Source: Virgibacillus sp. MSJ-26 | Lineage (GTDB): Bacteria; Bacillota; Bacilli; Bacillales; Amphibacillaceae | DNA: 64,000 nt | Direction: 5' to 3' | Assembly: GCF_018918075.1 (NCBI RefSeq) | Contig: NZ_JAHLPW010000008.1 | Span: 1 to 64,000, forward strand | Part shown: positions 18,898 to 27,441 of the stretch, in pieces | Layout: each line of letters begins with the position of its first letter | How positions within the stretch are numbered: position 1 is the stretch's first letter | Made by a program: the position numbers and the translations under genes | Notes under the pieces: model-generated | The model's database searches: none | What the model saw: the letters and a program-made list of their open reading frames with translations, nothing else | Told to the model about the DNA's origin: nothing

Positions 18898-19716
18898 ATG
18901 AGCAATATAAAATGGATTAAGTTAAGTACAACCATGTTTGATGACGAAAAAATAAAATTAATTGAACAACTACCGGAAGCCGATACGATTTTAATTATCT
19001 GGATTAAACTACTCTCACAAGCCGGAAAAACGAATTCAAATGGATATATTTACTTAAATGAGAATGTCCCTTATTCAGAAGAAATGCTTTCTACCATTTT
19101 TGGTAGGTCACTAAATACCGTGAGATTAGCTTTAAATACACTAAAAGATTTCGGAATGATATTTATTGATGATGCTTCATTTATTAGAATCACAAATTGG
19201 GAGAAACATCAAAATGTGGAAGGGATGGACCGTGTAAGAAGATTAGCAGCAGAAAGAAACAAACGTTACCGTGAAAGGAAAAAAGAGAAACAATTAACAG
19301 AAGCAAAAACAAAAGACGTTAGCGTGACGTCACGTGACGGAACAGAAGAAGAATTAGATTTAGAAAAAGAAGAAGATACAGATGGAGATAAAGACAAAGA
19401 ACAAGAAAGAAAAGTGGCTGAGATCACTCAGTTTTGGGATGAAAATGGATTTGGTATCAATAATATTCATGCTAAAAAGCAGTTGTTGTTGTGGTTGGAT
19501 GATTCTTCTTTTAAAGAACCTAGTAAGGTCATCTTAAAAGCATTAAATATTGCTTGTGAAAATGATGCTAGAAGATTGAAGTATATAGAAGGAATTCTTA
19601 AAAATTGGGAAAATGAATCTTTATTAACCGTCGAAGAAATAGAAAGTAAGAATCAGAATCCGAAAAAACAACCCAAAGAACAATTAGAATATAATCCAAA
19701 GAGAGATAGATTTTAG
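18898..19716 (+). CDS. DnaD-like phage/ICE replisome organizer
   Basis: A 272-residue protein whose N-terminus (IKWIKLSTTMFDDEKIKLIEQLPEADTILIIWIKLLSQAGKTNSNGYI..) matches the phage replisome-organizer winged-helix domain. A highly charged linker (about residues 125-180) and a DnaB_2/DnaD-like C-terminus (VILKALNIAC..KYIEGILKNWENE) follow. Such proteins bind the element's origin and recruit helicase. It overlaps functionally with the DnaC-like gene 12 bases downstream. Confidence 0.82.
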   Translation: MSNIKWIKLSTTMFDDEKIKLIEQLPEADTILIIWIKLLSQAGKTNSNGYIYLNENVPYSEEMLSTIFGRSLNTVRLALNTLKDFGMIFIDDASFIRITNWEKHQNVEGMDRVRRLAAERNKRYRERKKEKQLTEAKTKDVSVTSRDGTEEELDLEKEEDTDGDKDKEQERKVAEITQFWDENGFGINNIHAKKQLLLWLDDSSFKEPSKVILKALNIACENDARRLKYIEGILKNWENESLLTVEEIESKNQNPKKQPKEQLEYNPKRDRF

Positions 19717-19728
19717 GAGGTGTTATAC

Positions 19729-20523
19729 GTGGAATTAATTAGTTCTATACTTGATACAAAATTTCCAATAAAAAAATATGACGAAAAAGAATGTGAAAAA
19801 TGTGATCATATATATACATTGTATGAAACTCCTAGAGGTATTATAGGAGCATGCAAGCACTGTATAGACCAGCAACTAATAAATGAATTGAATGTAACGA
19901 CGAAGGAAGAAAGAGAAAAAAGAAAGGAAAGAAAATTCATTGCTGCATTTGAACGTGTTACTGAAGATTTACAAGAAGCAACAATTGAATCTTATGAACC
20001 TATAGAAAAGTCACAAATAAAAGCCAAAAAAATAGCGACAGAATACGTAGCGTCTTTTGATGGTATTCACTCACTTATTTTTAGTGGTAATTGTGGATTG
20101 GGTAAAAGTCACTTGTCCTTTGCTATCACAAAAGCATTGCGCCAAAAAGGCTATAAAACACTCTATATTAAAGTTACGGATTTATTTGATCATATTAAAA
20201 ATACTTACAAACCAGATTCGAAAATCAATGATCTGCAAATTTTTAAGATGATTAATGGCTTAGATTTATTAGTGCTGGATGATATTGGCTCTGAATATGT
20301 GAAAGCAAACGAATATGGACATGAGAGTTGGGCATCTGATGTGTTGTACAAAATATTTGATATGAGACTCAATAAATCTATCATCTGTTCAACAAACTAT
20401 TCAGAATCAATGCTTACAGAAAAATACGGAAATAATGGTCAGCGAATTATTGATAGAATGATGGATCTTTCTACCGCAATTAGGATTGAAGGAGAAAGTT
20501 ACCGAAGAAAGGAGCGATTTTAA
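19729..20523 (+). CDS. DnaC/IstB-like helicase loader ATPase
   Basis: A roughly 264-residue AAA+ ATPase that would load the replicative helicase at the element's origin. An N-terminal zinc-binding-like segment has Cys pairs (CEKC..CKHC). The Walker A motif is GNCGLGKSH and Walker B is LLVLDDIG. The start is taken as GTG at 19729, preceded by AGGAGG. With the DnaD-like gene before it, it forms a phage-type replication module. Confidence 0.88.
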   Translation: MELISSILDTKFPIKKYDEKECEKCDHIYTLYETPRGIIGACKHCIDQQLINELNVTTKEEREKRKERKFIAAFERVTEDLQEATIESYEPIEKSQIKAKKIATEYVASFDGIHSLIFSGNCGLGKSHLSFAITKALRQKGYKTLYIKVTDLFDHIKNTYKPDSKINDLQIFKMINGLDLLVLDDIGSEYVKANEYGHESWASDVLYKIFDMRLNKSIICSTNYSESMLTEKYGNNGQRIIDRMMDLSTAIRIEGESYRRKERF

Positions 20524-20685
20524 ATGTTTCGAGGAACGAAAAGCGTTATGGTATTTGATCCAAAAGATAGTCAAGAAGAAACGGAGCGTAAGTGGCTCGA
20601 ATGGAATCACCATAAGCATAAGAGTCCGAAAACTGAAAAACACGTTCCAACAGTCAAAGAAATAAGAGAAAAGCTAATAAAATAA
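20524..20685 (+). CDS. Small hypothetical protein (53 aa)
   Basis: The ATG follows directly on the stop of the helicase-loader gene. The protein is hydrophilic and rich in Lys and Glu (…WLEWNHHKHKSPKTEKHVPTVKEI…), with no membrane segment. It is translated from the same message by coupling, as AAAGGAGCG lies just before the stop. Function is unknown. Confidence 0.6.
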   Translation: MFRGTKSVMVFDPKDSQEETERKWLEWNHHKHKSPKTEKHVPTVKEIREKLIK

Positions 20686-20744
20686 GAACGCCATAATAAA
20701 AAGTATGGTAAGTAGCTTAAATATAATATACAAGGAGGAATATA

Positions 20745-20996
20745 ATGTTTCATTTACTTGAACAAAGACATGTATATGAGTTTTTAGGTAAAGAAAATGA
20801 TCCACTTTATCATGAGATACTCTCTTTACAAGTTAATCAATCTGTAGGTGTTCAGGGAATAACGATATCAAGAACTGCATTTGAAATGTACGAAATTGAA
20901 TCAAAGACATTCCATGAAGGTTTTACTTCTTCACAATCTATTTATAATCGAGTGAGTGCAATGTTAAATACCACGTCACCTATAGGAAAGGAATGA
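20745..20996 (+). CDS. Hypothetical protein (83 aa)
   Basis: A small soluble protein with a strong AAGGAGGAA ribosome binding site. No recognisable domain or motif is seen. It lies between the replication genes and the ArpU-like regulator, six bases before the latter, and is likely co-transcribed with it. Confidence 0.65.
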   Translation: MFHLLEQRHVYEFLGKENDPLYHEILSLQVNQSVGVQGITISRTAFEMYEIESKTFHEGFTSSQSIYNRVSAMLNTTSPIGKE

Positions 20997-21002
20997 TAGT
21001 AA

Positions 21003-21482
21003 ATGAGTCTGACAGCTACAATTGAAGGTTACTATACCAAAGAAGAGTTAAAGGAAATATTAAAAGATGAACAGCAATTTTATATAGAATATGCGGAAGA
21101 AAACTGGTTGAATCGCTTTTTTAAAATAAAAGCCATGTCTCATAAGACACAGGTTCCAAGCATTACTTCTGTTATTACAGATGTACCAGGTGGAACAAAT
21201 TCTAATCATAGCAAAACAGAACAATATGCGTTAAAATCTGTAGAAGCATGTGAGTGGCTAGAAACACTATATGCTGCAATGGAAGCATTAAATCCTGCTG
21301 AGAAGAAACTAGTTAAATTAAAATATATGCAAAAGCGAAATGATGGCTCTAGGTATAGTGATGAAGTTATTTATCCGCAATTGTATATCGGTAGAACAAG
21401 GTATTATGAATTGAAAAAAGATGCACTAGAAATGCTGGGTAGAAATCTATATGGCATGTTTAATGAGAGAGTGGGTTTATAA
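21003..21482 (+). CDS. ArpU/RinA-like sigma-factor-type regulator
   Basis: A 159-residue protein whose C-terminal half has a sigma-70 region-4-like arrangement: LNPAEKKLVKLKYMQK, then IGRTRYYELKKDALEMLGRNLYG. This is like phage late-gene regulators of the ArpU family. It ends the left-hand regulatory and replication block and could activate the transfer operon. The start is ATG with a weak upstream AAAGGAATG. Confidence 0.7.
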   Translation: MSLTATIEGYYTKEELKEILKDEQQFYIEYAEENWLNRFFKIKAMSHKTQVPSITSVITDVPGGTNSNHSKTEQYALKSVEACEWLETLYAAMEALNPAEKKLVKLKYMQKRNDGSRYSDEVIYPQLYIGRTRYYELKKDALEMLGRNLYGMFNERVGL

Positions 21483-21709
21483 TGATGAGTTTAGTTCATG
21501 CTGCAAAGAAAACAGTATTAGTCATGTTTTGGCTAATACTGTTTCTTCTATTGTTGGTATTTTGTGCAGTTATAATTTTGGCGGCACTTCAATGGTTTAT
21601 GCATACCGACTTTTATTTAAACATAGTTGGTTCTGTTGTGTTTTGGAAATGGTCGTTAGGGATTCCAATTATTGTTATTGTACTTTTATTTTGCGCAAGC
21701 GTTAAATGA
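21482..21709 (+). CDS. Small membrane protein (75 aa)
   Basis: Two hydrophobic stretches (about residues 11-38 and 47-71) separated by WFMHTDFY. The ATG overlaps the stop of the preceding gene (TAATGATG). No family is recognised. It could be a small membrane component of the ICE. Confidence 0.6.
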   Translation: MMSLVHAAKKTVLVMFWLILFLLLLVFCAVIILAALQWFMHTDFYLNIVGSVVFWKWSLGIPIIVIVLLFCASVK

Positions 21710-21790
21710 GAGGGATTTCAGTAGGCTATTGTACATTTATCCCTTATCAGATATAGTTTATTTAGAAACTTGATGTTGAGGTTTATGGTA

Positions 21791-21820
21791 TTCGACAAAC
21801 GGGCCAGATTGTGGAGCAGG
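21791..21820 (+). repeat. Dispersed GGGC..GATTGT motif, copy 1
   Basis: TTCGACAAACGGGCCAGATT followed by GTGGAGCAGG. It is the first of five related sequences in the ICE, all on the + strand and all just after a gene. It precedes the mercury module. Confidence 0.6.
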
Positions 21821-21846
21821 ATACTTGATAAAGTAAAGTATTATAT

Positions 21847-21878
21847 TTGACCGTGTACTATAGTACACGGTTTATAAT
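21847..21878 (+). promoter_or_regulatory. MerR-type mer operator/promoter
   Basis: A perfect 22-bp palindrome (21850-21871, arms ACCGTGTACTA/TAGTACACGGT) lies in the spacer between TTGACC (21847) and TATAAT (21873). The 20-bp spacer is longer than the usual 17, as in MerR-controlled promoters that the activator untwists. It drives merR-merA. Confidence 0.88.
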
Positions 21879-21897
21879 TGTTCTAGGGGTGACTTAT

Positions 21898-22290
21898 GTG
21901 ATTTATCGCATCAGTGAGTTTGCAGATAAATGCGGAGTTAATAAAGAAACAATTAGGTTTTACGAACGAAAAAAATTATTACAGGAACCTTCCCGAACGG
22001 AAGCTGGTTATCGGATATATTCAGACGATGACGTTAAGCGTGTAGGATTTATTAAACGAATTCAAGAGCTTGGTTTCTCTTTGAGTGAAATTTATAAATT
22101 ACTTGGGGTTGTAGATAAAGATGAAGCTCGTTGCCAAAATATGTTTGAATTTGTTTCTAAAAAACAAGAGGAAGTTCAAAAGAAAATAGAGGATTTAAAA
22201 CGAATTGAAACAATGTTAGATGACCTAAAACAACGTTGTCCAGATGAAAAACAATTACATTCGTGTCCAATAATAGAAACATTAATCTGA
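21898..22290 (+). CDS. merR: Mercury-responsive regulator MerR
   Basis: A 130-residue MerR protein. The N-terminal winged helix reads ISEFADKCGVNKETIRFYERKKLL, followed by the dimerisation helix and the mercury-binding cysteines at residues 79, 114 and 123, exactly the spacing of Bacillus MerR. The start is GTG at 21898, with AGGGGTG upstream. A perfect palindrome in a stretched promoter lies 20 bases before it. merA follows 21 bases downstream. Confidence 0.92.
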   Translation: MIYRISEFADKCGVNKETIRFYERKKLLQEPSRTEAGYRIYSDDDVKRVGFIKRIQELGFSLSEIYKLLGVVDKDEARCQNMFEFVSKKQEEVQKKIEDLKRIETMLDDLKQRCPDEKQLHSCPIIETLI

Positions 22291-22311
22291 GATTACGAAA
22301 GGAGTTTTTTT

Positions 22312-23952
22312 ATGAAGAAATATAAGGCAAACATTCAAGGAATGACTTGTAAGGGTTGTGAAAGGCACGTAGTATCAGCACTTGAAAATATAGGTGCTAA
22401 AAATATTGAAGTTAGTTTTCGTCGTGGTGAAGCAATATTTGAATTGTCAGACGGTGTTGGGGTTGAAAATGCAAAAATAGCGATTGATGAAACAAATTAT
22501 CAACCTGGAGAAATTAAAAAAATACCATCAGAAGAAAATGTGGTTTTGTATAATGAAGAAGGTTATGACCTTCTTATTATTGGCTCTGGTAGTGCTGCTT
22601 TTTCTGCTGCTATTAAGTCGACTGAATATGGTGCAAAAGTTGGAATGATTGAACGTGAAATAGTTGGTGGGACTTGTGTAAATATTGGTTGCGTTCCATC
22701 AAAGACACTACTAAGGGCAGGGGAAATTAATCATTCAGCAAAGGAAAATCTGTTCACAGGCTTACAAACATCTGCTGGGGAAGTTAACTTAGCCTCTTTG
22801 GTAAATCAAAAGGATGATTTAGTTAACGAACTTCGAAAACAAAAATATATAGATTTAATAGATGAATATGACATCGATTTAATAAAGGGTGAAGCTAAGT
22901 TTGTTGATGAAAATATAGTTGAAGTAAATGGAGAGAAATTTTCAGCAAACCGCTTTTTAATTGCAACGGGTGCTTCTCCGTCACTACCGCCAATTTCAGG
23001 ACTTGAAGTAGTAGATTATCTTACAAGTACAACACTACTTGAATTAAAAAAGGTGCCAAAGCAATTAACGATTATCGGTTCAGGATATATCGGAATGGAG
23101 CTTGGGCAACTGTTTCATAATTTAGGTTCAGAGGTTACGCTTATGCAAAGAAGTGAGCGACTTTTAAAAAAGTATGACCCAGAGATTTCAGAAACAGTAG
23201 AAAAAGTCTTAATTGAACAAGGTATAAACATTGTAAAAGGGGTAACTTTTGAGCGTGTAGAACAAGTTGGAGAACTAAAAAAGGTCCATATAGCAGTAGA
23301 TGGTAAGAAAAAAGTGGTGGATTCAGAGCATTTACTTGTTGCAACAGGAAGTAAACCAAATACGGATTCGTTAAACTTAAGTGCCGCAGGGGTTGAAGTT
23401 GGAAAAGGAAAAGAAATTCTAATAAATGATTACGCTAGAACAAGTAATGAAAAGGTTTATGCAGCAGGAGATGTAACATTAGGACCGCAATTTGTGTATG
23501 TCGCAGCTTATGAAGGTGGAATTGTTGCTGATAATGCGATTGGTGGTTTAAATAAAAAAATAGATTTATCGGTTGTTCCTGGCGTGACATTTACAAATCC
23601 ATCGATTGCTACAGTTGGTTTAACAGAGGAACAAGCAAAAGAAAAAGGATACGAAGTGAAAACATCTGTATTACCGTTAGATGCCGTTCCAAGAGCAATT
23701 GTAAACCGTGAAACAACAGGTGTATTCAAGCTTGTTGCAGACGCAAAGACATTAAAAGTACTTGGGGTACATATCGTATCTGAAAATGCAGGAGATGGAA
23801 TTTATGCAGCGACATTAGCGGTTAAGTTTGGCTTAACTGTAGACGATTTAAAAGATACCCTTGCACCATATTTGACAATGGCAGAAGGTTTAAAATTAGC
23901 TGCACTTACTTTTGATAAAGATGTATCGAAGTTATCTTGTTGTGCAGGGTGA
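22312..23952 (+). CDS. merA: Mercuric reductase MerA
   Basis: A 546-residue flavoenzyme that reduces Hg(II) to volatile Hg(0) with NADPH in the cytoplasm. It has one N-terminal heavy-metal-associated domain ([10 protein letters not shown], Cys13 and Cys16), the FAD motif [14 protein letters not shown], the redox-active [13 protein letters not shown], a second dinucleotide motif [12 protein letters not shown] and the C-terminal Cys543-Cys544 pair. Only merR and merA are present; no merT, merP or merB was found nearby, so no dedicated uptake or organomercurial lyase gene is linked here. Confidence 0.95.
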   Translation: MKKYKANIQGMTCKGCERHVVSALENIGAKNIEVSFRRGEAIFELSDGVGVENAKIAIDETNYQPGEIKKIPSEENVVLYNEEGYDLLIIGSGSAAFSAAIKSTEYGAKVGMIEREIVGGTCVNIGCVPSKTLLRAGEINHSAKENLFTGLQTSAGEVNLASLVNQKDDLVNELRKQKYIDLIDEYDIDLIKGEAKFVDENIVEVNGEKFSANRFLIATGASPSLPPISGLEVVDYLTSTTLLELKKVPKQLTIIGSGYIGMELGQLFHNLGSEVTLMQRSERLLKKYDPEISETVEKVLIEQGINIVKGVTFERVEQVGELKKVHIAVDGKKKVVDSEHLLVATGSKPNTDSLNLSAAGVEVGKGKEILINDYARTSNEKVYAAGDVTLGPQFVYVAAYEGGIVADNAIGGLNKKIDLSVVPGVTFTNPSIATVGLTEEQAKEKGYEVKTSVLPLDAVPRAIVNRETTGVFKLVADAKTLKVLGVHIVSENAGDGIYAATLAVKFGLTVDDLKDTLAPYLTMAEGLKLAALTFDKDVSKLSCCAG

Positions 23953-23990
23953 AATTCCAATTTAATAAGTGTCTTATGTGAAGGAATACA

Positions 23991-24022
23991 CTTCAACAAA
24001 AGGGCGCGATTGTGGCATAATG
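23991..24022 (+). repeat. Dispersed GGGC..GATTGT motif, copy 2
   Basis: CTTCAACAAAAGGGCGCGAT followed by TGTGGCATAATGG, 39 bases after the merA stop. A possible inverted pair, TTCCAATT and AATTGGAA, flanks it at about 23955 and 24034. Confidence 0.6.
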
Positions 24023-24080
24023 GTATTTCAGAATTGGAACAGTTTGCTTAATAATATATGAAATGGAAAAGGGGTTTATG

Positions 24081-24449
24081 ATGAAGAGTTATAAGGATGA
24101 ATTGAATGATGACGACATGAATTTCTTTGAGAGAATGATTACTGTTCCAAGCTGGGGTGCACGAAGATCTTATTATAAAATACTTAAAGATCGGGAATCA
24201 GAACAATTTATACGTTTCATAGAGATTTACAAAACCGTACGTCCTCTGCTTCTCGACAGATTATCAAAAAGAGAATTGTTTATATTGGATGAGTTTTACG
24301 GTTTGATAAAAGCATCAACTCCTATTAATCAATTAGTTTCCACCTTATGCATATCCAGAAATCGTGTTAACCAAGTTCGTAACAATGCTGAAAGGAAAAT
24401 TAGAAGAGTATTCTATGAAGAAAAACGAAAGAAGCTCCATCAAATATGA
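24081..24449 (+). CDS. Sigma-70 region-4-like DNA-binding protein
   Basis: A roughly 122-residue basic protein. Its C-terminal half (LSKRELFILDEFYGLIK..VSTLCISRNRVNQVRNNAERKIRRVFYEEKRKK) looks like a sigma region-4 helix-turn-helix that is followed by a basic tail. The start at 24081 is chosen from AAAGGGG eight bases upstream. It may regulate the transfer operon that begins after the following pseudogene. A specific family is not recognised. Confidence 0.6.
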   Translation: MKSYKDELNDDDMNFFERMITVPSWGARRSYYKILKDRESEQFIRFIEIYKTVRPLLLDRLSKRELFILDEFYGLIKASTPINQLVSTLCISRNRVNQVRNNAERKIRRVFYEEKRKKLHQI

Positions 24450-24488
24450 TAACGGCCCATTTGAAACTTTTTTCTTCTTAGTATGTAA

Positions 24489-24746
24489 TTTATTGAGAAA
24501 AGAAGAGAAATTCTTCTCCCGACTATTGCTACAACAGATACTCTGCAGCCATACGAGGTGTACTGGAAAATTAAAAACCAAGGAAAGGTCTCAAAACAAA
24601 AAGACTGTGTTAGAGGTGAGCAAACGGATAAACTTAGTCACTATGAAGAGACTTCTTTTAGAGGAAATCATTATGTAGAGTGCTACATTGTTAAAAGTGG
24701 GATATGTGTAGCAAGACGAAGAATTGATGTTCCAATCAGAGTATAA
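24489..24746 (+). pseudogene. Remnant of a CBASS-type nucleotidyltransferase: AGS-C sensor domain only
   Basis: An 85-codon frame without a start ends in a normal stop. It reads PYEVYWKIKNQGK, then CVRGEQ, then EETSFRGNHYVECYIVKSG, CVARRRIDVPI. This is the pattern of the AGS-C domain (C-terminal sensor of SMODS/CD-NTase second-messenger synthases). A whole cyclase would need about 300 more residues with a GS..D(x)D catalytic site, which is absent. Upstream the frame is closed by a stop and overlaps nothing similar, so it is the tail of a deleted gene. Confidence 0.6.
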
Positions 24747-24884
24747 GATATTAGATCAATCTTTATTTTAATTAAATCATTTAGTGAACTTTTCCCGTAC
24801 TTTCTCCGAACAAACAACGGACAAATTTCCATAAAAACAGTGTTAAATTATTAGTATCAGGAAGTTTTGGACTTCCGACAATGA

Positions 24885-24919
24885 ACTCTTTTCTTTCACG
24901 AGAAAAGGGTTTTTATTTT
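24885..24919 (+). terminator. Hairpin with T-run upstream of the transfer operon
   Basis: ACTCTTTTCT (24885-24894) pairs with AGAAAAGGGT (24901-24910) around TTCACG, then TTTTATTTT. It lies 25 bases before the first transfer-region gene, where it could terminate upstream transcripts or attenuate the operon. A second hairpin, GGAAG...CTTCC, lies just upstream (about 24860-24876). The 190-base gap has no gene. Confidence 0.7.
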
Positions 24920-24943
24920 GTTCAAATTTAGGAGGTGATACAT

Positions 24944-25222
24944 ATGTCTAATCAACCACATCGGGAAAACCAGCAAGTTAAAACGTTAGAAGGGAGAGAG
25001 AAACAATCAATGGCTGCATCAAAGAAGTCTGCGCGTTCCAAAAAGAAAAAGTCTGCAAAACCAACTGGCTTTAAGGAGTTTGAAACATTGGCTAAGGAAA
25101 TATTAGAAGCAAATGATGGTTCCTATTATGAATGGCTTCATAAGCAGCATCAGGAAATCATATTGAATTTTAATGTGCAATATCAAAAGCAAATTACAGA
25201 TGTAGCAAAACAATCTGAATGA
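24944..25222 (+). CDS. Small basic protein at the start of the transfer operon
   Basis: A 92-residue hydrophilic protein with a lysine/serine-rich N-terminal half (KKSARSKKKKSAKP) and a predicted helical C-terminus. AGGAGGTGA lies before the ATG at 24944. No known domain is recognised. It could bind nucleic acid, but that is only suggested by composition. Confidence 0.65.
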   Translation: MSNQPHRENQQVKTLEGREKQSMAASKKSARSKKKKSAKPTGFKEFETLAKEILEANDGSYYEWLHKQHQEIILNFNVQYQKQITDVAKQSE

Positions 25223-25254
25223 TAGTTATTTCGAATGAAAGGAGTTGAATATGT

Positions 25255-25488
25255 ATGCAAGATGCAATCCAGACAATCACAAATATTACAGACGGGATTA
25301 AACCGATAGCACCAGTTCTAGCCGGACTGGTGCTTGTAATTATTGGTTTGCTTTGGACGTTTGCAAGAGATCCTCAAAAGAAAGAGATGTATACAGGATG
25401 GATGGTTAACGTGGCTATTGGTTTTGCGATTGTTTATTTAGCGGCAAGTCTTGTTAGTTGGCTTGGTGGACGTGTTGTAGGATTTTAA
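25255..25488 (+). CDS. VirB2/TrbC-like two-TM pilin-type protein
   Basis: A 77-residue protein with two transmembrane helices (about residues 20-38 and 49-70) joined by a short charged loop (ARDPQKKEMYTG). This layout is typical of VirB2-like subunits and small channel proteins at the start of Gram-positive conjugation operons. Function is inferred from architecture and context. AAAGGAG precedes the start. Confidence 0.6.
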   Translation: MQDAIQTITNITDGIKPIAPVLAGLVLVIIGLLWTFARDPQKKEMYTGWMVNVAIGFAIVYLAASLVSWLGGRVVGF

Positions 25489-25518
25489 TTTTGTTTATGT
25501 ATGGAGGTATTAAATACG

Positions 25519-25695
25519 ATGAAAGAGTACAAATATTTTGTTGTTTACATTTACGCAGAAGGGTGGGGGAATATCGATGTTACATTAACAGAACCAGTTC
25601 AAACAATTGAAGATATTCGTTCGTTGGAACAAGCAATTACCGAAAACCAACAATTAGAACAAACAGTATGTGTTCAAAATTTTATTGCATTATAA
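25519..25695 (+). CDS. Hypothetical protein (58 aa)
   Basis: A small acidic protein (MKEYKYFVVYIYAEGWG…) in the transfer operon. The start at 25519 is set by TGGAGG fourteen bases upstream. No family is recognised. Confidence 0.55.
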   Translation: MKEYKYFVVYIYAEGWGNIDVTLTEPVQTIEDIRSLEQAITENQQLEQTVCVQNFIAL

Positions 25696-25765
25696 AAGAA
25701 GTGGATAAAGTTTTTGGATAAGAAAAGAACAAAACAGCTAAAGTTGAAATGTGAGGTGACATAAG

Positions 25766-26386
25766 TTGTTAAAAAAGCCATGTAATAAGACAAATAAAGC
25801 CCCAAATGGAAGGATAACTGCTCCCTTTGAGGCATTTGAAAGTCGAATTCGTAAAGTCCTTTGTGAACTATCCAAACAAGATATTGTAATAGAGTTTAAC
25901 CCAGAACAATTAAAGATGCTTTACAATAAAGTGTTATCAGTTGTTGAAACAAGTATTTTTGCAGAAATGGAACAAATCATGAATGCCATACAGAATAGCT
26001 TACAAGTTGTTATTGCGATGAAGGGTGGGAGTGAATCACTAAATTCTATGATAAGTCATAAAGAAAATTTTAAGAGAATTACCACTCACGTTGTTGCGAA
26101 TTATCAATCACTCGGAGAACAGCGCATTAATATATTGATGACGCACAACCCAAAGTATCAAGATATGGAAGATGAGTTGTTTGGGAAGAAATTCATTACT
26201 GAATATGGCTTTGAGAAAGCATTCGATATTCATCAACAGATGATTCAAGCATTCCATAATCGTTATCATGAATTGTTATTTGAAGGGGTGGTATTAGATA
26301 AGGATAGCAAAATAGAAACGAGTGTGATTGAACCTGTTATTCAGCGATATGAAAAGGAAATACAAGTAGATGATGAATTTGAGTAA
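25766..26386 (+). CDS. Hypothetical transfer-region protein (206 aa)
   Basis: A soluble, mostly helical protein with a TTG start preceded by GAGGTGA. It overlaps the primase gene by 17 bases, which suggests co-translation. No catalytic motif was found. Function is unknown. Confidence 0.65.
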   Translation: MLKKPCNKTNKAPNGRITAPFEAFESRIRKVLCELSKQDIVIEFNPEQLKMLYNKVLSVVETSIFAEMEQIMNAIQNSLQVVIAMKGGSESLNSMISHKENFKRITTHVVANYQSLGEQRINILMTHNPKYQDMEDELFGKKFITEYGFEKAFDIHQQMIQAFHNRYHELLFEGVVLDKDSKIETSVIEPVIQRYEKEIQVDDEFE

Positions 26387-27404
26387 TCAAAGCTTGTATA
26401 AAAAGTTAGTCTACCAAAATATCGAAAATGCATTAGATGACTTAAATGCAGAAGATAAAGGGCGTTATTATATTTGTAATTGTCCGGAATGTAATGAACA
26501 TGAAGCATTTATCTACAAGAACAATACAAACTTTATTCAATGTAACAGGGAAAACTATTGTGGTGAAAGAATGTTGCTGCAATTTCATGAAAAGAAAAAG
26601 ACACATCCAACTACAGAAAAAGTAGATGAGAGTTACCTCAACCTTTCAGAAGACCAAAAGCGAGCATTAGCTTGGTCGATGAGGTTTTTTCCTTTTGCCA
26701 AAAAAGCACTGAAAAGTGAAGCGATGGACAAGGGTTATCGGGGATTATCAAAAGAAAATGTGAGACAGCATGTCATCGATTTACAGAATAAAGAGGTAGT
26801 TCAGTATTTCTTTAAAAAAACAAGTAGCTTGTTAGGTAAGGACTATTCAAAGAGTAGTTGGATGTGTGAACGAAATATAATGATCCCATTGTACGGAGTA
26901 GATAACACAATTGATCGACTGTTATTGCGTTCTAGTATAAATCCAAGTACAGAGCCAAAAGAAATACAATTAATCTTAAATCCTTCTAAAGAAACGAGGG
27001 ATTTTTTTGTGGATATTCCAAAGAATACAGAATCGGTAGTCTTTTGTGAATCATTATTAGATGCTCTTTCTTTTCGGGAAATTGATAAAAATTGTGGTTT
27101 TGTTGCTTTAACTGGAGCAGCGAAGACAAGGCAAGTGGATTCGTATATTAATAAAAACAAACATATCTTTAAAGATAAACAGTTATGCATTGCAATGGAT
27201 GATGATAAAGCTGGACGAGAGGCAACACGAAAACTTACCAATATTTTAAAGAAGCAACAATTAGAAGAAGGCACTTCTATATTTCGTTATGACGCTGCTT
27301 GTAAAGATCCAAATGAGTTTTTACAGACGAATAGAAAGCAATTTAAAAATAGGTATAAGGAAAATATGAAACAATTAGAATCAGTCAAAGAAGCCGAGAG
27401 ATGA
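26370..27404 (+). CDS. DnaG-like primase (zinc finger plus TOPRIM)
   Basis: A 344-residue protein. The N-terminal zinc-binding motif has the form CNCPECNEHEAF...CNRENYCG. The TOPRIM domain shows the acidic ESLLDALS and AMDDDKAGREA motifs. This is the layout of plasmid/phage DnaG-type primases, which would prime the element's own replication or the transferred strand. It lies immediately before the coupling-protein gene. Confidence 0.85.
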   Translation: MMNLSNQSLYKKLVYQNIENALDDLNAEDKGRYYICNCPECNEHEAFIYKNNTNFIQCNRENYCGERMLLQFHEKKKTHPTTEKVDESYLNLSEDQKRALAWSMRFFPFAKKALKSEAMDKGYRGLSKENVRQHVIDLQNKEVVQYFFKKTSSLLGKDYSKSSWMCERNIMIPLYGVDNTIDRLLLRSSINPSTEPKEIQLILNPSKETRDFFVDIPKNTESVVFCESLLDALSFREIDKNCGFVALTGAAKTRQVDSYINKNKHIFKDKQLCIAMDDDKAGREATRKLTNILKKQQLEEGTSIFRYDAACKDPNEFLQTNRKQFKNRYKENMKQLESVKEAER

Positions 27405-27441
27405 TTCGATTCATATATCAAATCATGGAAAGGAGGAGAAC

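Noticed and set aside
24364-24678. Frame overlapping the AGS-C relic in another phase
   Set aside because: The conserved PYEVYWKIKN…VARRRIDVPI pattern is in a different frame; this one starts inside the previous gene and lacks a ribosome binding site.
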